Shown in pieces: positions 18,209 through 27,254 of a DNA stretch of 64,000 nt. The notes beneath the pieces are model-generated. The model did no database searches, was not told where the DNA came from, and saw only the letters and a program-made list of their open reading frames with translations. This stretch comes from Leuconostoc mesenteroides subsp. mesenteroides (GTDB lineage: Bacteria; Bacillota; Bacilli; Lactobacillales; Lactobacillaceae): NCBI GenBank assembly GCA_009676745.1, contig CP046062.1, positions 1,225,501 through 1,289,500 on the forward strand, written 5' to 3'. Position numbers and translations under genes: made by a program. The first letter of the stretch is position 1. Each line of letters begins with the position of its first letter.

Positions 18209-18688
18209 ATGGCAGATTATAATAATTATAAACGACCGCAATTTTATAAGAAAAAGCATCCGATACGTAATTTTTTTATCGTGCTTGTAATTTTAGTTGT
18301 CGTAGCATTGAGTATTTTTATTTACATGAATTATTCAACAGCACAAAAAACAACCACACCAATTGAGCAGAAAACTAATACAAACAGTACAATCGAAGAA
18401 AATTCTGATTCAACATCTGAAGACAGTAGTTCCTCAGATGACAGTGAATCAAACGATTCTGAGTCATCGACAAGTGAATCAAGCTCGTCATCATCTTCAA
18501 GTAGCTCAAGTAGTGTTGCTGATTCAGCACATCTAAATGGCAAAAAAATTAGTGAAGCAATTGCATGGGCTAAAGAAAATAGACGTACTTATGCATGGAA
18601 CATTATATCAGGTGGAAATGATGCTATTGTGACACAAATAACAGATGATGGACAGAATATTAGTTTCACGGCATCGGCTGATCAATAA
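18209..18688 (+). CDS. Serine-rich single-pass membrane protein, unknown function
   Basis: I do not recognise this 159-residue protein. It has a basic N-terminus (residues 1-22), one membrane helix (about 24-43), a linker of about 60 residues made almost wholly of Ser, Asp, Glu and Thr, and a small C-terminal domain of about 55 residues (HLNGKKISEAIAWAKEN, then RTYAWNIISG). The orientation is probably with the C-terminus outside. Homopolymer-like TCA/AGC/AGT serine codons are mixed, so it is not a simple codon repeat. Its TAA shares one base with the ATG of the following kinase, so the two are translated together. Confidence 0.7.
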   Translation: MADYNNYKRPQFYKKKHPIRNFFIVLVILVVVALSIFIYMNYSTAQKTTTPIEQKTNTNSTIEENSDSTSEDSSSSDDSESNDSESSTSESSSSSSSSSSSSVADSAHLNGKKISEAIAWAKENRRTYAWNIISGGNDAIVTQITDDGQNISFTASADQ

Positions 18689-19491
18689 TGGTTAAGAAGT
18701 TACTAACAATCGCTGGATCTGATTCACTTTCAGGTGGTGGCATTCAAGCTGATTTAGCTACGTTTAACGAATTTGGTTACTTTGGATTAAGTGTGATTAC
18801 AAGTATTGTGACCGTAACTAAAGATGATTTTACAATTTATCCGACAGATTTAAAAATTATTCAAGCACAACTTGATTCGACGTTAGCATTAGCTGATATT
18901 GCTGCGATTAAAGTTGGCTTATTGCCCACAGTTGCTACAATTGATTTGGTTGTTGCGTATTTAAAAAAAGTCGACATACCTATTATTATTGATCCCGTGA
19001 TGGTGTTCAAAGAAACAGACAGCACAAATACCGATTTTTTGGTACAAGAAATCAAAAATCAATTATTACCATTAGCCACAATCGTAACGCCAAATCTATA
19101 TGAAGCGCAATTATTGTCTGGTCTAACAATTGAGAGTGTAGACGATATGAAAGCTGCGGCAAAAGTTATTGGTAGTTTTGGAGCCCAGAGTGTTGTCGTT
19201 AAAAGTGGCGCACGACTCGCTGGTAATCAAACAGTTGATGTTTTGTTTCATAATAACCACTACACAATATTTGAACAGGAAAAAATAATGTCAACCATAC
19301 CCATGAATAACGGGGCAGGTTGTACTTTTTCATCAAGCATTGCAGCTAATATTGTAACGTCCAGTGTTACGGATGCAGTAGCGGATGCAAAAGCATTTGT
19401 ACTTGCGGGTATTGAAAATGGTGTGATATTAAATGAAAATTTTGAAGTAGGCAATGTTTGGCAGGCTGCTAGGCGTCTGCATAACAACTAA
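18688..19491 (+). CDS. ThiD/PdxK-family kinase (hydroxymethylpyrimidine or pyridoxal kinase)
   Basis: A 267-residue ribokinase-fold enzyme. AGSDSLSGGGIQADL at residues 9-23 is the ThiD/pyridoxal kinase substrate site; DPVMVFKET and TPNLYEAQLLSG are family segments; the anion hole and catalytic site are NGAGCTFSSSIAA near residue 209, where ThiD normally has GTGCTLSS. That Cys-containing motif is shared by HMP-P kinases and Firmicute PL kinases, so the substrate stays open. A thiamin or HMP transporter is encoded at 33-36 kb, which fits ThiD. One-base overlap with the gene before. Confidence 0.8.
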   Translation: MVKKLLTIAGSDSLSGGGIQADLATFNEFGYFGLSVITSIVTVTKDDFTIYPTDLKIIQAQLDSTLALADIAAIKVGLLPTVATIDLVVAYLKKVDIPIIIDPVMVFKETDSTNTDFLVQEIKNQLLPLATIVTPNLYEAQLLSGLTIESVDDMKAAAKVIGSFGAQSVVVKSGARLAGNQTVDVLFHNNHYTIFEQEKIMSTIPMNNGAGCTFSSSIAANIVTSSVTDAVADAKAFVLAGIENGVILNENFEVGNVWQAARRLHNN

Positions 19492-19494
19492 AAT

Positions 19495-19525
19495 AAAAGC
19501 GACAGATCAGCATCTGTTGCTTTTT
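19495..19525 (+). terminator. Terminator after the kinase gene
   Basis: Stem AAAAGCGACAGAT with ATCTGTTGCTTTT around loop CAGC, then T. Confidence 0.75.
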
Positions 19526-19547
19526 ATATGTTAAAGGCACATGTGAA

Positions 19548-20750
19548 ATGGTAATCATAGACGAGATGATACGATATCGACGCACGTTAAGGTCGATAGA
19601 TCGTAGTTTATTAAATCAAATGTTAGATAACGTTCGAGTTGCTGCATTTTTTGAAACTAGTGATAAAAAAAGCACAATGTATGCGTTTGGACAAAAAAAA
19701 TTATGGTCAAAAATGCCAGATAAAACAGATTCGATTATTTTTGGAGCCAGCTCTTTTGATGATCAGTTAGAAGCAGGCATCATGAAAGGTTTTTGGTTTG
19801 AACCAGAATTTTTAGTTATATTGCAAGATAATCAATTGTTATCTAGTACCACGGATATTGACAACTATTTGGAACAATCTAATCCATCAAAAGAACTAGA
19901 AGCGCCACGAATTATCGATGAAAGTTCTGAGCCTGATTGGCAAGTAAGAGTGCAGACTTTAATTAATGAATTACGTATTAATCGAAGTTTAAAAAAAGTG
20001 GTTTTTGGTCGACAACGGCAAGTCACCTTATCATCAGCATTAGTTTTGTCTAAAGTCATACCAGCATTGCAAAAACAGCAAGATGTTTATCATGTGGCTA
20101 TCAAAAGGGATACTGAACTATTCATAACGGCTACACCAGAGCGACTAGTTAAAATCAATAATAAACAAGTAGAAACAGCAGCTGTGGCTGGTACGATTCG
20201 TCGCGGACAGATAGACTTAGAAGATGTTAAACTAGGTAAAGAGCTATTGAACAGCGAAAAAAACAATCAAGAGCATCGTTATGTTGTAGATAGTATTGTT
20301 CAGCAGTTGGGTAGTTTAACGACGCAATTGCATGTGCCTAGTAAACCTTTACTGTTGAAAAATAAACAGGTGCAACATCTTTATACACCAATACAAGGAA
20401 CATTAGCGACCGACGTTTCTATTAAAGATGTTGTCCAAAAATTGCATCCAACCCCAGCCTTGGGCGGTTTACCAAAAAAGAGTGCCTTGGCCTATATCCG
20501 TCATTATGAATTGCATCCTCGAGGCTTATTTGCGTCCCCAATAGGGTATTTTACAAAAAATAGTTTTGGTGAATTTGTTGTCGGCATTAGATCAATGTAC
20601 GTTAATGGTCAAAAATCTGTTCTGTTTGCAGGTGCTGGTATTGTTGCTGAATCAGATAGTCAACAAGAGTTTCGAGAAACGACTTTAAAGTTTCAACCAA
20701 TGCTTGAATTACTGGAGGAACTATCGAATGACGGATACACTAACTTTTAA
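19548..20750 (+). CDS. menF: Isochorismate synthase
   Basis: Converts chorismate to isochorismate, the first step of menaquinone synthesis. The 400-residue protein has the chorismate-binding domain in its C-terminal two thirds: KKVVFGRQ, FITATPERLV, TAAVAGTIRRG, EHRYVVDSIV, LHPTPALGGLPK, and FVVGIRSMYVNG followed by FAGAGIVAESD. AAAGG stands ten bases upstream. It is the first gene of a men block and overlaps menD by 23 bases. Confidence 0.9.
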   Translation: MVIIDEMIRYRRTLRSIDRSLLNQMLDNVRVAAFFETSDKKSTMYAFGQKKLWSKMPDKTDSIIFGASSFDDQLEAGIMKGFWFEPEFLVILQDNQLLSSTTDIDNYLEQSNPSKELEAPRIIDESSEPDWQVRVQTLINELRINRSLKKVVFGRQRQVTLSSALVLSKVIPALQKQQDVYHVAIKRDTELFITATPERLVKINNKQVETAAVAGTIRRGQIDLEDVKLGKELLNSEKNNQEHRYVVDSIVQQLGSLTTQLHVPSKPLLLKNKQVQHLYTPIQGTLATDVSIKDVVQKLHPTPALGGLPKKSALAYIRHYELHPRGLFASPIGYFTKNSFGEFVVGIRSMYVNGQKSVLFAGAGIVAESDSQQEFRETTLKFQPMLELLEELSNDGYTNF

Positions 20751-22353
20751 TACAAAGCACTTACTTCAGGCACTATTTAAAAGTGGCATTCGACATTTTA
20801 TTGTGTCTCCTGGATCCAGAAGCACGCCGATAGCATTGCTTTTAGCAGAATACGCAGAACAAAATAATGAAATTAAATTATTTGTTGATGTTGATGAACG
20901 TTCAGCTGGATTTTTTGCTTTAGGAATCGCCAAAACACTTTTAGAGCCTGTTGCTCTATTAGGAACATCTGGTACTGCGATTGCAGAGTATATGCCAGCA
21001 GTGGCAGAAGCGTATGCTTCAAATATACCATTAGTCGTATTATCAACTGATAGACCCCAAGAATTGCAGTTCAATGGAGCGCCACAGACCATACCACAAA
21101 GCAACTTGTTTGGACAATTAACAAAACAGGCAATTTTAATACATTTGCAGGACTTACATGGCGATGTGACAGAGTATATAGATTTCATGGTACAGAAAGT
21201 GATTAACTTATCTATTACTGCGCCACGTGGACCTATTCAAATTAATTTACCACTTCGCAAGCCGTTAATGCCTGTTTTAGCTCGCCAAGATGAGGTGCAT
21301 GTGCAACGAGTAGTTTTTGAAAAACAATCCGGGCAATATTGTTTACCACCAATAACTGCCAAAAAATTATTAATATTGGCTGGTCCAAATGTTTTGAATA
21401 GCTATGATGATAGTTTGAAAAAGTTCGCTATTAAAAATAATGTACCTGTCATTGCCGACGTGCTGAGTCAAAGCAGACACACATATACAATTCATGGTAT
21501 AGATGTTTTACTTGAGGCACATCAAATTAGTGCTGATTTGAAACCTGATTTAGTTATTCGGCTTGGTAAAACACCAGTATCTGCACGCGTATTACAGTGG
21601 TTAAAAGAAGAAAATATTGTAACTTGGCATGTTGATGAAGATGCCGGTGTTGATCATACAAGGCATATTGCACGAGCAATCAAAATGTCGCCAAATAGTT
21701 TCCTGGAAAATACGCATTTGTTGTTGTCTAAAAATCAGGTTGATTTTAATCAAAAGTGGCTTTCTTTGCCTAGCGTAACAAAAACTCGTAACGAAATGAA
21801 TATTATAACTGCTTTGGATGATGCTGTTCCAGATGACACGCATATTTTTGTGGCTAATAGCATGCCAATACGTGACATGGATAATTTTTTTACTGGCAAA
21901 CATACACAGCGTATTTACGCAAACCGTGGAGCTAATGGTATTGACGGTGTGATATCGAGCGCATCGGGTATGAGCGCAGTGACTAAGCAACGGAGTGTTT
22001 TATTAACAGGTGATTTAACGTTATTTCATGATATGAATGGGTTAATGATGGCTAAAAACTATCAGTTACCCTTAGATATTATCGTCATTAATAATAATGG
22101 TGGTGGCATTTTTTCATTCTTACCACAAGCTGGTGAGCCAAAGTATTTTGAACAATTATTTGGTACGCCGCTAAATATAGACATAAAAAAGATTGCTGAT
22201 TTATATGATATAGACTATCATCAACTGAATGATCCAGAAGCATTAAGTCAAATTTTACAGATGCCTTCCAAAACGACGAGAATAATTGAATATAAAAGTA
22301 ATCGTCAGCGAAACAGAGATGACCACCGAAAAGTAGTGGGGATGCTAAAATGA
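20728..22353 (+). CDS. menD: SEPHCHC synthase
   Basis: ThDP enzyme that joins 2-oxoglutarate to isochorismate. The start at 20728 is chosen since GGAGG is at 20713-20717 and the family begins MTDTLTFNTKHLLQALF; the earlier in-frame codon at 20704 has no ribosome site. The 541 residues show VSPGSRSTPIALLL near residue 30, DERSAGFFALG, the glutamate-containing first domain, and the ThDP motif beginning GDLTLFHDMNGL with INNNGGGIFS. Overlaps menF by 23 bases and menH by four. Confidence 0.93.
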   Translation: MTDTLTFNTKHLLQALFKSGIRHFIVSPGSRSTPIALLLAEYAEQNNEIKLFVDVDERSAGFFALGIAKTLLEPVALLGTSGTAIAEYMPAVAEAYASNIPLVVLSTDRPQELQFNGAPQTIPQSNLFGQLTKQAILIHLQDLHGDVTEYIDFMVQKVINLSITAPRGPIQINLPLRKPLMPVLARQDEVHVQRVVFEKQSGQYCLPPITAKKLLILAGPNVLNSYDDSLKKFAIKNNVPVIADVLSQSRHTYTIHGIDVLLEAHQISADLKPDLVIRLGKTPVSARVLQWLKEENIVTWHVDEDAGVDHTRHIARAIKMSPNSFLENTHLLLSKNQVDFNQKWLSLPSVTKTRNEMNIITALDDAVPDDTHIFVANSMPIRDMDNFFTGKHTQRIYANRGANGIDGVISSASGMSAVTKQRSVLLTGDLTLFHDMNGLMMAKNYQLPLDIIVINNNGGGIFSFLPQAGEPKYFEQLFGTPLNIDIKKIADLYDIDYHQLNDPEALSQILQMPSKTTRIIEYKSNRQRNRDDHRKVVGMLK

Positions 22354-23150
22354 TTATTAACGTCAATAATTATCCGTATCAGGTCTATCTAACGAAAAAT
22401 AATGATGAAAATCAAAAGTGGCTATTATTACATGGTTTTATGGGATCTCATCGTGATTTTAATCCTATTATTAGCCATTTACCAGGGCAAGTACTGACTT
22501 TGGATTTACTGGGGTTTGGAAATAATACACCTTTAGTTGAAGTTACTAGATTTGAAATGACCCATCAAATACAAGACTTAGCAATGCTATTGGATCACTT
22601 ACATTGGGAAAATATTAACCTACTAGGCTACTCAATGGGTGGTCGATTGGCTTTAGGTTTTACCACGGTACACGGCGAATTGGTTCAGCGATTATACCTA
22701 GAGAGCACAACTGCCGGCTTGAAAACTATTCAAGAGCGTCATGAACGGTGTGTTTCTGATTACAAAAAGGCTGAAAAAATTCAGCAACACTTTGCAGCGT
22801 TTGTTACGAATTGGGAGCAACTGCCACTATTTGCGACACAACAGCATCTTAGTCAAGCGCAAAAAAAATTTATGCATCAACAACGAATAAATCATAATCC
22901 AATTAACGTTGCAAACTCGCTCCGTTATATGGGTAGTGGTGTCCAGCCAAATTATTGGCCTTGTTTAAAATCGTTAAACATACCCACACAAGTCATTGTA
23001 GGTGAACAAGATGTTAAATTTAATCTTATTGCCGAAGAGATGGTAAACTTACTGCCAAACGCAAAAAAAAGTGTTGTGCCCAATGCTGGACACAACACGC
23101 ACTTTGAGAGACCAACAGCATTTATTGAGGCACTCGATGTATCAGATTAA
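22350..23150 (+). CDS. menH: SHCHC synthase
   Basis: Alpha/beta hydrolase fold enzyme removing pyruvate from SEPHCHC. The 266 residues hold LLHGFMGSHRDF, the nucleophile elbow LGYSMGGRLAL, and the catalytic His in VPNAGHNTHFE close to the end. ATGA overlap with menD and a 14-base overlap with menC. Context decides between MenH and a general esterase. Confidence 0.88.
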   Translation: MIINVNNYPYQVYLTKNNDENQKWLLLHGFMGSHRDFNPIISHLPGQVLTLDLLGFGNNTPLVEVTRFEMTHQIQDLAMLLDHLHWENINLLGYSMGGRLALGFTTVHGELVQRLYLESTTAGLKTIQERHERCVSDYKKAEKIQQHFAAFVTNWEQLPLFATQQHLSQAQKKFMHQQRINHNPINVANSLRYMGSGVQPNYWPCLKSLNIPTQVIVGEQDVKFNLIAEEMVNLLPNAKKSVVPNAGHNTHFERPTAFIEALDVSD

Positions 23151-24237
23151 AAAAATAACTTTAATACCCATTGCACTGACTATGTTGCAAGCTTTTAAGA
23201 CTGCGCATCATAGCATTAGCAAACGACCGTTAACTATTGTCACCATTGAGCTGATGGACGAAAAGAGTGGTGAAGTAGGTCTAGGTTATGGTGAAGTACA
23301 GTCGTTTGCAGATTTCTCGTATACACTTGAAAATCAACACGTCAGTCGAGAAATTTTAAAAAACGTTTTATTACCACAAATTCGAAGCTTTTCTTTTAGT
23401 AATCCGCAATCATTTTCGATACGTCTAAATGAACTGACACCATTTGCTTCATTTGCTAAAGCTGGTTTAGAAATGGCTGTTTGGGATGCGATAGGTAAAC
23501 TAACGCATCAATCACTACAACAGATGATTCAAGGTCAAGGGGTAACAGTGCCAGTCGGTATAGCTGTGGGTATGGCAGATAGTATTGATGAAGCATTAGC
23601 ACAAGGATATCAGCGCATTAAGCTTAAAATTGATGCTCATGTAGTTGACTTTGAACATTTGAACCGACTGCTAAAAAAATATCCTGAACAACAATTTTCA
23701 ATTGACGCCAACAGTAGTTTTACAGATGAAAACATTGTACAAATTAATAAATTGCCTGAAAATGTTATCTTCATTGAACAACCGCTTGGTGAAAATGATT
23801 TTGTACAGCATGCGATACTCCAAGCGCATACAAGTAAAATTATTAGTTTAGACGAATCAATTAATAATCTTAATGATGTTGCTACGATGTTGACATGTCG
23901 CTCTGCGAAGGCTTTAACGATTAAGCAGGGTAAGATTGGAGGTATTTCCAGTGCCTTGAAGGCTATTCAACTTGTCGACAAACCATGGGTTGGCGGCATG
24001 CTAGCCAGCGGTTTAGGTAGGAGCGTTGATATAGCAATTAGTAGTTTACCTAAGATTGCTTTCCCCGGAGATATTTCAGATAGTAGCCGTTATTTTGAAC
24101 GTGATATTATTGAGGAATGTTTGCGTGTGAATCATGGGAATATATCGGTGCCAAGGAAGTACGGTGTTGGTGTAACAGTTGATTTAAATGCACTTTCAGA
24201 TCTGCAAACGGAAAAAATGTTTACAATTACGGATTAA
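23137..24237 (+). CDS. menC: o-Succinylbenzoate synthase
   Basis: Enolase-superfamily dehydratase giving o-succinylbenzoate. Start at 23137 follows GAGG and begins MYQIKKITLIPI, as the family does; the upstream codon at 23071 is within menH. The 366 residues have the two catalytic lysines and metal ligands: RIKLKIDAH, SIDANSSF, IEQPLGEND, SLDESINN and ALTIKQGKIGG. The cluster stops at menC; menE, menB and menA are not in this window. Confidence 0.9.
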   Translation: MYQIKKITLIPIALTMLQAFKTAHHSISKRPLTIVTIELMDEKSGEVGLGYGEVQSFADFSYTLENQHVSREILKNVLLPQIRSFSFSNPQSFSIRLNELTPFASFAKAGLEMAVWDAIGKLTHQSLQQMIQGQGVTVPVGIAVGMADSIDEALAQGYQRIKLKIDAHVVDFEHLNRLLKKYPEQQFSIDANSSFTDENIVQINKLPENVIFIEQPLGENDFVQHAILQAHTSKIISLDESINNLNDVATMLTCRSAKALTIKQGKIGGISSALKAIQLVDKPWVGGMLASGLGRSVDIAISSLPKIAFPGDISDSSRYFERDIIEECLRVNHGNISVPRKYGVGVTVDLNALSDLQTEKMFTITD

Positions 24238-24250
24238 AAACGAGGTTATT

Positions 24251-25516
24251 ATGGAAACAAACTATGCACAAAAAATGCTTGATGCCCTATCCAGTGGGCA
24301 GCTAGATGATGCGAAAAAGTTTTTTGCACAGTCATTGCGAAAAGATAATGATGATTTAATATACAGTTTAGCAGAGGAATTATACGCTCTTGGATTTTTG
24401 AACCAATCACGGCGTGCCTATAAAAAATTGTTAGAAAAATACCCTGGGGAGGATGAACTTCGTACGGCATTAGCTGACATTGCGATAGAAGATGGTGAGA
24501 TTGACGAAGCACAAGACTACTTAGCACAAATTAACCCTGATTCACCTTCATACCTACAGGCTTTACTCGTCAAGGCAGATGTCTATCAGTCTGAAGGATT
24601 AACGGAATCTGCAGAACACAGTTTATTGCAGGCTGAAAAAATATCTCCAGATGAAGAGGTGATTCAATTTGCCTTAGCTGAATTTTATTATGCAAATCAA
24701 AGTTACCCCAAGGCAATTCCACGCTATCGTGCGTTGCTGAAAAAAGGCCAACGAGAAATTAGTCGAGTTGATCTGGTAGCACGAATTGGTATGTCGTACG
24801 CTCAAGTAGGCAATTATGAACATGCAGTTGGTTATTTGGAACAAATCAAACCAGAACAGATGACATTGGACACACGATTCCAACTAGCAGTCCTATATCA
24901 AGAAAACAAGCGGACGCAAGAAGCAATTGATTTGTTTAATGATGTATTGGAAGTGGATCCTAAATATACGTCTATTTATCCGATATTGGGACAAGCGTAT
25001 GAGCAAGAACGACAGCTTGAGGATGCTTACCGAGTTTATCAAGAAGGGTTAGCTCAAGATGAGACCAATACGGTATTATACCGTCTAGCAGGTTTAGCAG
25101 CAGAAAAAATTGGAGATGATGCTAAAGCCAAAATGTATTATCAAGATGCTTTGAATTTAGATGATACAGATGTGACCTCAATAATTGTTTTGTCTGCTTT
25201 GCTATTAAAGCAACGAGAATTCGAAGCAGATATTCAGTTATTAGAGAAACATATTCAAGAAGATGTTATTGATCCGGAGTTTTACTGGCACCTGGCACGT
25301 GCCTATTATCAGGAAGGTAATCAAAAGCAAGCTACTAAATATTGGGAAATGGCTTTACCCTTTTTTCAAGATAATACTTCATTTTTGCGTGATATTATTG
25401 ATTGGTACCATGAAGAAGGTGAACATGAGGATGAGATTGATATGATGGCTAGATATTTAAATATCGAACCAGATGATGCTGATATGCAAATGCGATTTGA
25501 AAATGCAAAATATTAA
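24251..25516 (+). CDS. Tetratricopeptide repeat protein (YpiA-like)
   Basis: A 421-residue soluble protein built almost wholly of TPR helices; repeats are spaced about 34 residues (AEELYALGFLNQSRRAYKKL, AEFYYANQSYPKAIPRYRAL, ARIGMSYAQVGNYEHAVGYL and others). It is acidic, has no membrane segment, and is probably a scaffold. Start at 24251 is chosen for AACGAGG just upstream and the usual METNYAQKML beginning. It follows menC by 13 bases. Similar TPR proteins precede cca in other lactobacilli, as far as I recall. Confidence 0.8.
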   Translation: METNYAQKMLDALSSGQLDDAKKFFAQSLRKDNDDLIYSLAEELYALGFLNQSRRAYKKLLEKYPGEDELRTALADIAIEDGEIDEAQDYLAQINPDSPSYLQALLVKADVYQSEGLTESAEHSLLQAEKISPDEEVIQFALAEFYYANQSYPKAIPRYRALLKKGQREISRVDLVARIGMSYAQVGNYEHAVGYLEQIKPEQMTLDTRFQLAVLYQENKRTQEAIDLFNDVLEVDPKYTSIYPILGQAYEQERQLEDAYRVYQEGLAQDETNTVLYRLAGLAAEKIGDDAKAKMYYQDALNLDDTDVTSIIVLSALLLKQREFEADIQLLEKHIQEDVIDPEFYWHLARAYYQEGNQKQATKYWEMALPFFQDNTSFLRDIIDWYHEEGEHEDEIDMMARYLNIEPDDADMQMRFENAKY

Positions 25517-25539
25517 AGATACGCAATTGCCACTCTTTT

Positions 25540-25547
25540 GGTAAAAT
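25540..25547 (+). promoter_or_regulatory. -10 box of cca, probable leaderless start
   Basis: TGGTAAAAT (TG at 25539-25540, TAAAAT at 25542-25547) ends eight bases before the cca ATG at 25556. No Shine-Dalgarno lies between. Confidence 0.4.
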
Positions 25548-25555
25548 AGAATTAT

Positions 25556-26761
25556 ATGAAAATTAAACAATTACCTCAAGAATTTATAGATGCGCAACCA
25601 ATATTAACAAAGTTAGAAAATGCTGGATTTGAAGCTTATTTTGTTGGTGGGTCAGTACGTGATACTGTCATGGGAAAAAAGATTCATGATGTTGATATTG
25701 CAAGCAGTGCTTTTCCAGAAGAAGTTAAATTATTGTTCCATAATACTGTTGACACGGGTATCCAACACGGAACAGTAATGGTTTTGGACCATGGAATAGG
25801 ATATGAAATTACGACTTTTCGTGTCGAGTCAACTTACACGGACTTCAGGCGACCGGATCATGTTACTTTTGTACGTAGTCTTGAAGAGGATCTTAAAAGG
25901 CGTGACTTCACAATTAATGCGCTCGCAATGCGGCATGACGGTGAAATATTGGATTTTTTCAATGGCCTAGAAGATATGAAAAAAGGCGTTATTCGAGCAG
26001 TTGGTGATGCCGAAAAACGATTTACAGAAGATGCTTTGAGAATGATGCGTGCCCTGAGATTTAGTGCCCAACTTGGTTTCAACATTGCGTCTGACACTCA
26101 AAAAGCATTGGTAGATTTGGCACCGAATTTGGCTAAAATCGCAGTTGAACGAATTCGAGTTGAATTTGAAAAATTATTGTTAGGAAGTCAAGCAGCGCAG
26201 AGTTTGGAATTTGCACTGCGCGCTCAGATCATGCATTATTTGCCAGGACCGCACATTGAAGAATGGTCTAACATTATAGATGATTTAAATAAAGGCCAAG
26301 CTACAAATTACACCGTGGCTTGGACACATATACTGTCCAGAGCGCAATTTGATGACGAAAAACTTCATCAATTCATGTACGATTGGAAAATGAGTCGTAC
26401 TGTGATGAAAACAATCAGTGCAATTGTGCCCCTTGTAAATCATCCAGAGGAATCAACGGTATTTGATATATATCAAATTTTAGCTTATCAAAAAGAGTTA
26501 CTTGAAGTTTTATTACTAACTGGTAGTCGTCCAGAGACAATTCAAAGAATAAGTCATATAATAGAGATGTTACCGATTACAAAAGCTGCTGATCTTAATA
26601 TTAGTGGTGGTGAATTAGTCCGTTCTGGTATTTTAGCACCTGGACCGGTGTTAGGACGTGTACTTAAAAAAATTGAGTACGCAGTTGTTGTTGGTGATAT
26701 TTCAAATGATCACGACGCACTTGAAAAGTTTGCAAAGGAGTACGTAAATGACCAAAATTAA
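25556..26761 (+). CDS. cca: CCA-adding tRNA nucleotidyltransferase
   Basis: Adds or repairs the 3' CCA of tRNA, needed here because the tRNA in this window lacks an encoded CCA. The 401 residues are a class II enzyme: GGSVRD at 31-36, the metal-binding DVD at 45-47, the RRDFTINALAMR motif, and the nucleotide-selecting segment with ERIRVEFEKLL. There is no HD domain, as in other Firmicutes. It overlaps dfrA by 14 bases. The start codon has no ribosome site and follows a -10 box closely. Confidence 0.92.
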   Translation: MKIKQLPQEFIDAQPILTKLENAGFEAYFVGGSVRDTVMGKKIHDVDIASSAFPEEVKLLFHNTVDTGIQHGTVMVLDHGIGYEITTFRVESTYTDFRRPDHVTFVRSLEEDLKRRDFTINALAMRHDGEILDFFNGLEDMKKGVIRAVGDAEKRFTEDALRMMRALRFSAQLGFNIASDTQKALVDLAPNLAKIAVERIRVEFEKLLLGSQAAQSLEFALRAQIMHYLPGPHIEEWSNIIDDLNKGQATNYTVAWTHILSRAQFDDEKLHQFMYDWKMSRTVMKTISAIVPLVNHPEESTVFDIYQILAYQKELLEVLLLTGSRPETIQRISHIIEMLPITKAADLNISGGELVRSGILAPGPVLGRVLKKIEYAVVVGDISNDHDALEKFAKEYVNDQN

Positions 26762-27245
26762 AATGGTATGGGCTGAGGATCGCCAACATGCAATTGGAAA
26801 AGATGGTGGTATACCTTGGCATATGCCTGACGATCTTAAATTGTTTAGAGATGAGACAGTCGATACGTTAATGATTATGGGGCGCCCAACATGGCTTAGC
26901 ATTGGGCGGCCACTTCCTAAACGAACAACTGTAGTTATGACTAGGCAGGAAGACTGGACAACGAGTTATCCAGAAGTACAAGTTGTTCATTCAATCGACG
27001 AAGCAAAAGATTTGATAGCTAAAGAAAAGAGAGACATTACAATTGCCGGTGGTGCAGCAATCTATCGTGAATTTATGCGCTACGCAACAGATTTAGTTAT
27101 AACTCGGGTTGACGGTGAAATCGATGGTGATACTTTTGTTGATGAAGTAGACTTAACACAATTTCAGCTAAAGTCCCGTGAACCACATGCGAAGGATGAT
27201 AATCATGATTACGCATTCGTTGTTGAACGCTATGAGCGCATATAA
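26748..27245 (+). CDS. folA: Dihydrofolate reductase
   Basis: Reduces dihydrofolate with NADPH. The 165 residues have VWAEDRQHAIGKDGGIPWHMPDDLK with the active-site Trp and the Asp of MPDD, MGRPTWLSIGRPLP, and TIAGGAAIYREFM. Nothing in it suggests an acquired trimethoprim-resistant form. It shares 14 bases with cca and is followed nine bases later by a DegV gene, an order common in lactobacilli. Confidence 0.93.
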   Translation: MTKIKMVWAEDRQHAIGKDGGIPWHMPDDLKLFRDETVDTLMIMGRPTWLSIGRPLPKRTTVVMTRQEDWTTSYPEVQVVHSIDEAKDLIAKEKRDITIAGGAAIYREFMRYATDLVITRVDGEIDGDTFVDEVDLTQFQLKSREPHAKDDNHDYAFVVERYERI

Positions 27246-27254
27246 GGAAAGAGT

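Noticed and set aside
20766..21188. 140-codon minus-strand ORF within menD
   Set aside because: Shadow of menD; composition and hydrophobicity follow the opposite strand.
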